A stretch of DNA of 64,000 nucleotides from Mactra quadrangularis (Eukaryota; Mollusca; Bivalvia; Venerida; Mactridae). Position 1 is the first letter of the stretch. Each line of letters opens with the position of its first letter. The notes beneath the pieces were generated by a model, which saw only the letters and a list, made by a program, of their open reading frames with translations, did no database searches and was not told the DNA's origin. The stretch is from the NCBI GenBank assembly GCA_025267735.1, contig CM046303.1:44529380-44593379 (forward strand), written 5' to 3'. Made by a program: the position numbers and the translations under genes. Below, piece after piece: positions 36,301 through 48,300 of the stretch.

Positions 36301-39300
36301 CAAGATGGCGGCAGAGTATTAAATTTTAAGACCTATTGGAAACTTTGGCGTATTTCGCGTTTGGAATGGGCATTTTATACGTTGTAAGTTGGCAAATTAA
36401 AACATTATACATTATTTTAACAGGATATTCTTCGATTAACTCCAATGCACACTCAATGAATGTATACGAGCATGGCAGATTCCTGGCATGATCATTTGTG
36501 GACTTTTATCATAGACTTATCTTCAGCGTACCCGTTCATTAACAGTATACACATGGGTTTGCTAAAGACCTTAAGCTATGCTGGAACCATCTTCCGTAGA
36601 AGCTTGGCTTCCCTTTTCATATCACAAGAGCTTGACATTTTGTATTGTTACAAGAAAAGGCAGATTTGATACTGTAGCTCTAGCCATGAAGTCTACAGTT
36701 ACTGGATTGCCATCACACCTTACAAAGTAAGGCTTGAGTGGCAGGAGTTTTATAATGGATATAATTTAACTTTTAAACATCAAATTCATGTCAATATCCG
36801 TTAACGTTAATCTATAAAAAGACACTTTTATCATCGTAACTTAACCAACAGTAATTAAACATGCTATATTGACTCTGAGACTAGAGTAAGGGTACCATCT
36901 AGCCACTACCATTAGAAAAATGGCTTTTTCTCTTATAATAAATGCACCGAGTGCACCAAAAGCAGTAGTGCAGCACATCAATATGATAAAATCCCCTACT
37001 ACAGTAGTGTTTTTTCAACTCCTTACAAAACGCCAACAAAAATGTTTAGTTGGCTTTAATTTTCTAAAAAATGTGTTTTTAATATAATTATAAAAAACAA
37101 TTGGTGAGCTGGAACTAGTTCCGAACCATTATTGGTCCTCTTATTGCATTAGCCAATAGATTCTGTCTTATGTCCATATTTTAAAAAAAATCATAATTTC
37201 AGTATAGTGTTAAATGGGTTTTAAATTCTATTAAATACGGAAGAAATATTTTAAATAATTTTGATTTTATATACTTGTAGGAGAATCTCAAAACTAAGAG
37301 AACCATAAAACATGTGATCTCTACGACTACTAGTAGAGTAATTTCTAGACCTAATTGTACCAAAGTATCAGCTAAAGAAGCTTCGTCTGCTATATCTAGA
37401 GCCTCGTCAGCTTCATGTAAACAAGAAATATTTGATGTATCTTGTCTTAGTGATAGAAACCAACTTTATCCTAAAACACTTCCAAGATTTTGTCATCTTA
37501 AAGGTAAATAAAGTTTATGTTTTATGATGCTACTGTTGTTAGAAAGTTATGATTGTTTGTCATTGTTTTTATGTAAGCACTTTAAAAAATTATGAAACAT
37601 CCATCTAGATATCAGAATGATTATTAAGTATTGTGCGTAAATATTGACCCGACCTGACCTTTATGCAAGAATATTCATTACATTCAATACGAATGTAGTA
37701 TTAATGCTCAATTACACAGTGAACGTGAGGATTATGTGTTGAAATTTAACACATCAACATACTTCTATAATTTTACGATCGCTGTCGAAGTGTAGAATAG
37801 GCTTGGTACTGACTTTCGTCAGGATATGTGTAGATAATTATTAGATGCAAATGTGAAAGGTCAGGTCGGGATCAATATTTATGCACTATAGTGTCATTAA
37901 AATATTTATAATTGAGTGTACAATATTTATGTAGTATCATAAATATCATAGATGGTCAGTACAGCTCTTAGACAAATCAAGACATATATACATATAAGGT
38001 GCATTAACAAATGGATTGTGGATTTTTACCCTATTCAATTAAGTAACCTGTTTCTCAATTATAAATTATTATATTTTATATATTTACATTGTATATATAT
38101 ACATGAAAAGCTTATGCCTTGCTCTTTAGAATGACACTATCATCTATTGCATACGCTGAAAATAAGTTAATAGGCCGATTTTAAACACCACAATCAACAC
38201 TTTTGATATTAGTTGACACAGAAGTCACAAAATCAATATTCACTAATGAAAGTAAAGTTGTCTAATGTTTAAATATATCAGTGTTTTTTTTTTATTTTGC
38301 AACTTCTCTGATGTCAATATACTGTCTGAAAATAAAGACTGTATTTGTACTGTTATCAACATAAGCATTAGGTTTAATGGTAACCTTTCTTATTTTTAAA
38401 TAATTTCATTTTCATTTCTTATTTCAGGCAAAGAAACATGTGGTACTTATCTAGGATGTTTTAAAGACAACCAAAAAGACAGAGATATGTCAAATTTTAG
38501 TATACAATTTAGTGTTGATAATACACCTGATAAATGTATCAGTTTTTGTCTCAGTGGAGGTAAGCCTATTACAATGTATTCAGGTTTTTTAAAGCACTAA
38601 TCCTTTGTTCATAAAATATTTTGTTAACTTATTTTATTTTACAAAAAACAATGTCCAATGAAAGAATTTTAATGTTTACAAACAAAAATCTACTTGTAAA
38701 ACATGAGTTAATTTAGAACATTTTTATCTGAACCATTCATCCATTAAATTTCTTGTATAAACTTAGAACAACTATTATTGAAACCAAACCATTGTTAAAA
38801 TGATCTTCAGGTTTATACTATGCTCAATCTAAACCCTGTTTTATCATTTGTAGGCTGCTCTGAGTCCCTGACACTGATAATTTATCTTAGAAATATCAAA
38901 TGGCCGAGTGTTATATTGTTGTTATAGCTCTGTTTTTTTGGGTAAAATTTCGGCCCAATTCCCCACTCCAAAATATGTATTTTCCTTTTTTTTGTATCTA
39001 AATTCTCCTGTCTTTTAATTTTTTCTTATTCTGTAAATAAGTGTTATGGAGAAACGTTAGAGAAATAATTGCTACCTAATTTGAAATTTTCATCTTTTTG
39101 AAAATATGTCAATGGGTATGGACCATTCTGAACATTGGTTTACATCAAATATGGTATCCACTTATTAATAAAGTGGTGGTTATTATTATTATTGTTAATA
39201 TTAGTGTAATTGTTATGTTATTGTTATAAATCAATATTATTATGGTTGTTATTATGGTTGTTATTATGGTTATTATTATGGTTATTATTATGGTTATTAA

Positions 39301-42300
39301 CATAAGCCTATTATACTGTTTCAGGTTATTTATATGCTGGTGTACAATATGAGATAGAATGTTGGTGCGGTAACAAGTATGGTAAATACGGTAATCTACC
39401 AGAATCTACTTGTGCTGCTAAATGTCCTGGTAATAGTTCATTATCTTGTGGTGGATATAATGCACAGAAAATATACAGTACTGGATTACCTGGTTAGTTG
39501 ATTGTACGTTAGAAATAACCTACAGTTGTCTATATTTGTTGTATAATAAAACAGGCACAAGTTTCGCGTGCTATTTAAATATCAAGTGTTATAGCATGAG
39601 TAATATTATAAGCACATGGAAACTAGTGTCTATGTTTTATGCTACAACAAAATATAGAAAAAAACTGTTTGTAATATAGAAAATAAATAACTTGACCTTT
39701 AAATTAATGAATGAGAAGTAAAATTATAACAGCTGTTTATGTGTTGGATTTTAAAATATAGATGACATCACACTAAATATAGGGTGAAAACCCCACGTTT
39801 TAAGAAACGGGCACTATTAGAAAGCATTATAAGCTGCTTTTACAAGCATTAATTAGCTCAATCTGTCATGTTTTATTCTAAGGGGCATAATTATCAACTA
39901 GACTAACTACATGCAATGATCTGTTTCCATTAAATCAGTTTTCATTAGCCCGGGGCTCTTTTGTAATGCTTGGTAGATAGACTGATGCTTATTTAAAAAT
40001 CTCTATTTTAATGTGAACATTATGTTGAATGGTATCAATGAAGAATGCCACTTTGATTCTTGTATTTTATAGAGAAGAAGTTAAATAAAGGAGAGTTGGT
40101 ATTTGATCCAAATTCTGTGAAGAAATTGATTCCTGTTAGAATTGTGTTTGTATTAACAGTAAATGGTCGAGCTGTAAGACAGGTTCTTAGACTTATAAAT
40201 ACATTGTATAAACCTGAACATTACTTCTTTATACATGTCGACAAAGTAAGTATAATTTAATAAATTGGTAAGGGCTCACAACTATCTTTCTGCAAAAATC
40301 ATCATCAGTCAAAAGTATGAAAAGTACATTAGATGATCAATGTTTTTCTATCAGTTCCAAATATACAGTGCTTAGCACAAATTTATTGAGGGACACATTT
40401 TTGCGCTGCCCGTCTGTCTGTCCATTCATCAATTTAATCATCTGTCAGTGGTGATTTCTTGTCCACTCAATAATTAGATAACTATAGTAAATGATCCCCT
40501 TTCGACTTCAGGGTCAATAGGGCAAAGGTCACCATGACCATGCATTATATTATTAGTATGCTTGATAACTGGAGAACTATTTAGCCTAGGATAATCATAT
40601 TTGGTAGGAAAGCCATGTATGGTCAGCAGATGACCCCTATAGATTATGGGTTTAGTGGGTCAAGGGTCACCTTGCATCCAATGATGTTGCTTGCAAATCC
40701 TTCAGACATATTTAGCTTCAACAAGTGAAGCTCTGGTTTGTTTATACTTTATTCAAAGTGGTAAGACATTTGTTTTTGTTTTCTGAAAAACAATTCCTTG
40801 TTTAAATACATGTTAGACTGATATGCTAAAATTTCACCAAACTATGTTTACCATGTCTTTATTTTGTGTTATTTTTTATCAGAGATCCAGTTATATGTAC
40901 AGAGAACTTATACCACTAGAGAGTAAACTACCTAATATCAAACTAAGTAGTGAGAGGTTTGCTACAATATGGGGTGGAGCTAGTCTATTACAGGCTCATT
41001 TATCCTTTATGAGACAATTATTGGAGATCACAGATTGGCACTGGGATTATTATATCAATCTAAGTGAAAGTGATTATCCTGTAAAGTAAGTATTACTGTC
41101 ATTGATCTGTATAAATGGAATTGAAATTTTCATTGACTGTTAGAAATAAGTTGCTGAAGCGATTGTTATACAGTACCCACCAAAAGTTTGGAGACATTAG
41201 AAATTTACTACAATTCTTGAAATTTGGTGGTTATTTTTGTAGAATCATCATTTTTAATATATTTAAGTATTGTTTTTGACAAAATGAAAACAAATTTCAC
41301 AAATGCCACACAATTTTGAGATTTAGCATCTGATATCCTAAAGCCTCAAAAATGTGTTAATTGTAATTTTTCTCTATAACAGAGATTTTAAGCTATGTTT
41401 GTAGTCTCAGTTATAAATATAATGATTACCAAAAAAATACAGCAAAACTAAAAAGCATATAAAAATAAACAATGATCAAATTTTAGATAAAAGCTATTCA
41501 GTAATCCTACAGAGTGAAAATGTCTCCAAACTTTTGGTGGGTAATGTATGTCTTTTATAGAGTCACCCATTGCAGACAGTCGTGCTCCTGAGTAGGCCGG
41601 TGGACTGCTCCTTTGTTCAGCTCATAATTTGTCTCCATGAGGTAGAATAACTTGAAACTTAGTATACATGGGCATTGTGGTTAATGGAAGTGCTGAGTGC
41701 AAGTATCAAAACTACATAGAGTGCCATTTGAAGTCATTGCCTTGATTGATATAAAAGTTGCCTTTCTTGTTTGGCCATAAGTTTGTACTGTTAAGACAAA
41801 GTGCCTTAAAGCTTCTTGTGTTGTTATAAGTCAAGTGGATGTATAATGGACAAGATCTATAACATCAGTTTTTGTAATTTTAGTTATTTCCCTATATTGT
41901 CATTTTTAGCAATTCATATTTTTGTATAATTTTGTCTCCCTATATCTTAAAATTTAGTCACTTATGCATTGACACAATTAGAAGTGCAGTGCACCGAAAC
42001 AAGAGCTACAGCTTGTGCATTTTGTTTTACATGTATTCCTTTTCTTATTTTCTATTTCGCCATTTTTATTCATGTATACATGTACTATGTAAAAACTATA
42101 CTCTTACCAACTTATGTTAATTGACGTATATTTCGAAACCTTCTAAATTTTCAGAAGTGTTGAACTACTGACAATGTTTTTAACAAAACACAGAGGAAAT
42201 AATTTTTTGAAGTCAAATGGAAGAGAAACTCCAACGTATGTATATACATGTAGTGTGTAAATTAATATTGGATTTGACTTACTTTCCTATACCTTTTCTT

Positions 42301-45300
42301 AAGTTTGAAATCTCTTTTAGATAATTTTGTCTTTCATATCTGTTAAAATCTTATGATGATAATGCATGGATTATACTTTTTTGGGACTGGCCATTATATT
42401 CTTAAATGTTTTGAACATTTGCCTGATTTATTATGTTATATGCAAGATATAATAACAGCTTTCAGTTGTTGTTGTTGTTGTTTTTTACCATTTACAGTTT
42501 GTTTGTGAAATCGTGAAATTGACATTTAATGGTCCTTTACATAAAAAATGTATACATAATATTAATTCAACATAGAAAAGTTATCATACATTAATAGGAA
42601 TAGCATACAAAAACCATGTACTGTACATGACAGACCATGCTTATAGATATATATTATATAAGGACATAAAAAGTACAAAAATAAATAATCAAATGGATTC
42701 ATAACTGACTAATAGTAATGTTTTTGTTTTCATAATTTGTTCGTGGCATCCGTTTTATAACAAAAGTTTATACATGTAGTACATTTTTTCTCAACTGTCA
42801 AAGTTTAAATAATTTTATGGTGATTGAATACACAATATCACGAGTGTTAGACAAAGAACACAAACTCACCATGAAATTATTCATGTTTTGACAATTGAGA
42901 AAAAAACGAACTATACAAATCTGGAAATACAATGGGCGTGTTCGATTGGAAATTCAGACTGTTAGAACTGGGAGAACTCCAATCGAGTGCGTCGGAACTG
43001 TGTTCTGGCAGTGTTCTACCCATTCCATCGAAATAGGTGGTGTGAACAGAATCGGTTGCGGTTTATTCATACCCAGGATGGCGGCGGCATCACTGCTAAC
43101 ATGTGAGTTTGGTGTTTGAAAGCGAATGTTATTAAAATAATACTTTTGAACGATTGTTTACGATAACAATCTAACTATTTGCTATAAATAAAGTAAGAAC
43201 CGAGTATATTTCCTACGGATTTTGCCTTTTGATTCAGTTCCGACATCCAATCTCACTTGTTTGGCAGATTCTGTGGAAGAGTCGGAATTTGATTCTGGCA
43301 CAGTTTCGACAGCCCAATCGAGCACGCCCAATGTATCTCCCTCGTGGGTTTTTGACTGTGTGGTAGCTCTGTGTTATTTTACTGTTGCTGTTTTGGATAT
43401 GTTTTCTTACACCTTTTCTAATAGTATCATCAATCATTATAACCTTTCTGTGTTGGTGCGGCGTAAAACCCAAACAAACAAACAAACTTACACCCTTTCC
43501 CGTAAGTTATTTATTGATATATGTTATATTTCAGATTTATTCAGAAACAAGGTTTAAATTGGTTATTTTATGAATGTGATAATCATTTATGGAGGATAGG
43601 AAAGAGAGAATTACCTGAAGGAGTACGTTTTGATGGTGGTAGTGACTGGATTGGATTATATAGAGATTTCGTAGAGTATTCTGTCCGATCTAATGATGAA
43701 CTCATTACTGGACTTAAAGAATTTTATAAATACACTTTACTTCCAGTTGAGGTTGGTACAAACTAATTGGTTCTTTTGTTTTCATCAGCTTCTTATTACC
43801 CACTTTCAATGAATAATTGTTTTTATTAAGCTTTTTGTAACAGATTGTTGGTTAATAAATCTAATCCATTCAAAATCAAATATATCGAGGGTTGCCTGCA
43901 AGACTGTAATAGCTCACTCTTTAATGCAATGCACTTACTACAGTCTTGCCGGCAACCCTTGATATGATGTAATGAATTCCTGTTTCGTGATAACCTTAAT
44001 AGATGAAAATATGTCGTAGCATAATGAATGTAGAATACTTGCAGTATTTATACTTCATGTTTTTTACTCATTCTTGTGTTATGTATCTATTTTCATTTAT
44101 TGAATAAAGTCGGTCTCTCTAATGAAAATATTACATTTTGTTATCATTCAGCATGGCTTTTCAATGATATTTATGACTGTAAAATTGGCATATTTGGAAT
44201 TCCACCATAAGAAATGGTGGTTAGATGAATTGTCTACCCCTTAGAGCTGCGGATCGTTGAGCATGTGGCAATCCGATCCGAACCACGATTCATGTGTAGC
44301 GATTCACGAATCGAACCACGATTCACATGTTAATCAAAAAGCTTTCAGGAATTTATGTAATAACAAAATAAGTGAAAAATTACAGAAGATTTTACTATAT
44401 GGGAAACCTTGACTCCATACATTACTATCAGATGTTGTATGGGCATTTTCAGTGATAATATTTTTGTTCAAATGTGTATCAATCAAAATTTTGACACTAG
44501 ATAATTTGGTCCCTACATAAATTAAAGTTTTTATTAGTAGTGCGACTCGTTTTCAGTGGTAATTAAGCTGAACATATTCTTTCATTTTTTCCAAAACTAG
44601 ATCTCGATCCAACGATTTCAGACGTAACGAATATTCGTACTCGATTTTTTGGTTGAGATCGCGATTATCCGAGTACTCCAATACTCGCCACAGCCCTACT
44701 ACCTCTAATGGCTCTGGCTGTGTTAAAGAGATGTAAACCTTACTTACTCTGTCTTTTTCTGAGATTTATTCCTATGTAGTAATAGTAAAGTAGTACATAA
44801 TACATGGTTTAACACTGTATCTATACTATTAAATTTGCGAGTTTCCTGTTTTGTGGAAGAAACTGCGCAGCTTTGAATAAATCTTTTGTTTGTCGCTGGA
44901 GCACATATATACCGGCATATCAAGTTGACAATTCTTTTTTGACAAAGCCTCTTGATATTTGCAAAAACTGCCAAAAATCAACAAAAAAATGGGTTTTTTG
45001 TGTCTAAAAATAGATAAAACTAAAAATAGACACGTCAAACCAAACTCCCCGCAGCGGTTATCTCCCTTTATCAAAACAATAATTAAGTAGCAAAGCGTGA
45101 CTTAAGCACTGTGAGGAGTTTGCTAAAGCCCGTGCTTGCACGGGCTCCCATCTAGTTATTTTGTAATTTCAGTCTTTTTTCCATGTACTGTTATTGAATA
45201 GTAAATTCTGTGCATCATTGATAGATAATAATTTACATTTAACAAATTGGAAACGTAAACAAGGTTGTAAATGTCAGCATAAGAATCAAGTAGATTGGTG

Positions 45301-48300
45301 TGGTTGCTCTCCTAGTGTATTTAAATCTGTAGACTTTGATAGATTATTGGTAAGTAAAGTCTTTAAATCATGCCACTATTAATATATCATGATGCCACTG
45401 TTTTTGAAATTGGCACCGCTTTAGCAGTTTACTTTCAGCTGAATATGAGGTATCAAAATATTTGTGTCAGATGCTCTTTGAATCTAGATCTCAGGTGATT
45501 GGTCCATGGTCCTCAGATTTCTCTTGTTATTATATCAATCACTTTTCAATGAATTTTTTACGTATAGACTCTTGCTTTGATGGTTACATTAAGCTCAACT
45601 GAGCAGAACTGAATATCAAGGTCAGTGACGTCTATCTGTTGTTGTTTTTTCTTGTTAAACCACAATTTTTATTATTATAAACAGTATCTCTTTCAATGTG
45701 ATAAAATGGAAATTCATCAAAACTCTGATATTAAAGATGTTGCCAATCCGTATTAGCTAGTTTTTTCTCTGTAACACAAATTGGAAAAATTCATGTTGTA
45801 AAGGCATCACACATTGTAATATCATAATGTTTTGATTTTTTTTCATATTTAGTTGTACAAAGGAAAGTTAGCATTTTTTGCACGGAAGTTTGATCCTGCA
45901 ATAAATCAAGACATTATAAATAGTGTAGATAGTATGATGACGAGAGATAATACAGGTACGTAAATCTGTTCTATTTAGTGCTTGCCCTTCTAGCTTAGTT
46001 GGTACCACACGAGTCTAATGATCATTAGGGGTCATAGGTTGCATGGAGCTTGGTCATGAAATAATTGCTGAAGCCATTCTGCCTCCTACCTCTGATTCTA
46101 ATCCATGCATGGCTGTTGTCAATCACTAACAGAAGTATGCCTACTATTGGGTTAAAAGCTAAATCCAGAGATTTAGCCATTCATTCAGTTCCTTGTAATA
46201 AAAGCAGGTTTTAATTTTAAAGGGTGCGCTGCATGTTAATTGTTAGAATTATCCCAAAACAGTTATACCGGTACTAAGAAATTGAAATGAACACAAAAAT
46301 ACCAACAAGCACTTTACCAACAATATTATATACAGAAACATTGGTCCAATGGTAGGATGCACACTTAGGAATGGAGTCCTGTTTGTAAGCCCCACTAGGT
46401 GTACTACTAATTTCCTTGAGCCAGAAATTTACTTTTGTTTCACTTATTCCAGGTGTAAATGGGTATTGTGAGGGATCACTAGCCTGAAGTTGAATTCAAT
46501 GATCATACAAAATTGTTGATTAGGCTGAACATGTATATGAAAGCAGACTTTAAACAATACTTTAACTTTTAACTTTAACATTTCAGATGTACCAGCTATG
46601 AGTCATTATTGGCATAATATATATCATCATCTTGATCCACCAAGTTCTTCTACAACATCGTTATATATATCATATTTTAATTCACTCATCAGACGTAATC
46701 TTAGAGCTCTAGGTTCAGTGACGTCTGCTTGTTCTATCTCAGATATACACATAATAGAATCTCATGTTTTATATGTAGCTGATCATTTTCATAGGTAAGT
46801 TCTTGTACTTTGTTTGCTGAAAAAAATAATAAATTCACACTGCAAATTTACTGTAAAATTAACATTAGATGTGAAATTACCAGCAGGCACTATCCTGAAA
46901 ACCAGAGATATTTTATAGAATTGTAGTACCTGTAGTTGCCTGTAAAAGCTCTGAAATTATATCACAGTTATGAAGGCAATTGCTTGCTAGAGTTACTGAA
47001 TAGGCTCATATTGTTTCTATGTTATTTCAGTGTAACTGTTGACCAATTTTAGAGCCGCGGCCGTGGCGTAGGGGTTAGCATGTCTGACTTCAAATCCGAA
47101 GATCGCGGATTCGAAACCCGGTCGTGGCAGGTCACACCCTATTCATGAGTTGTCTGCCTCTTGGTAAAGTAAGTTCGTACTGGTGATAGATAAGTGTCCA
47201 AGAAACCTATAGTAGGAAGAGCTGGCCGTCGTGTATATGACCAATATAATTATGTGTTGAATGCGACGTTAAAAAAAATGACCAATTTTGGCCTATAAAC
47301 TCAAAATGGTATCGTTATCCAACCAATAGATAAGATTATTACCATGATGGCTTAAAACAGCATTAAGAAAATGAGCATAGTTCAAATTCATTGTTTATGT
47401 TTATTCTGCTAGCTTATCTAATTTCATAGAAATGTCTTTCACCAACACAATAGTCTTGACTCCATGAAACAATTTGCAGGGTCGAATTGAAACTCGCATA
47501 CTTGCAAAATGCGAGTGGATTTTGAAAATTGCAAGTAACTTTTATTTTAACTCGCAAATTTTCGGAGTTAAAATCGCCGCAAACATTTTACTGTCTAAAC
47601 TAATAAGGCTCAAATCAGCATTGAAACAGTCAGATAGATCGATACTTGGGATATCCCACAATAGTGCCCATGATATATCTAGTTAATTGTAGCACTATGT
47701 TGTTTTTGTATTGCATATATGAATAGTTACTATGTATGCCATTAAAGTTTGAAGAAAAAAATGTGAGCTATAATTTTCATTTTGCGAGTTGAAATAAAAT
47801 CAACTCACAAAAATTTGCGCGAGTCCAATTTTTTGTTAAAGGTATATTGTAGATATTGCTTATATATTTTCAGATTACTTATAAAATATAATGTAACAAT
47901 GTCTGGTTTAGATGAACCTGTTACATTAGAAAGTCAGTTTAGTTATAAACAACATTATAGTGTAGTAGATCCATTAGGACCTATAGGTTCTCTTCAAACT
48001 TTAGAGGTAGGGCTTTTACTATGTTGTTTGCTTATTTGAATTTTAAAATATTTGTCAACACTTATTATATTTAGTTGTTCATATGGCCAACACATCTTTC
48101 CTGGAAAATGTTTGCTTACTAGCATTTGCTTTATTTGATTCAAAGAACCAACATACTCTCTGAAATACATTAGTTAATGAATTTTCATAGTCCCTCTAGC
48201 CCAAGCCTAGCACAATGAATATTCATAGTTCTTACATGCATATTCTTATGCATGAGGGTGGGAGTCATGTACTTGTGCATTCCAAGAGCAAAGACTTAAT

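Noticed and set aside
36303..36320. Alternative XYLT start at CAAGATGGCGGC
   Set aside because: The frame closes after a few codons and no donor follows; at most a YY1-like motif.
43222..43557. 111-codon plus-strand open frame before XYLT exon 8
   Set aside because: It spans a TIR element end and a SINE tail; the true exon 8 frame is different.
47054..47130. Functional tRNA gene
   Set aside because: Followed by a SINE body and tail; stems are imperfect.
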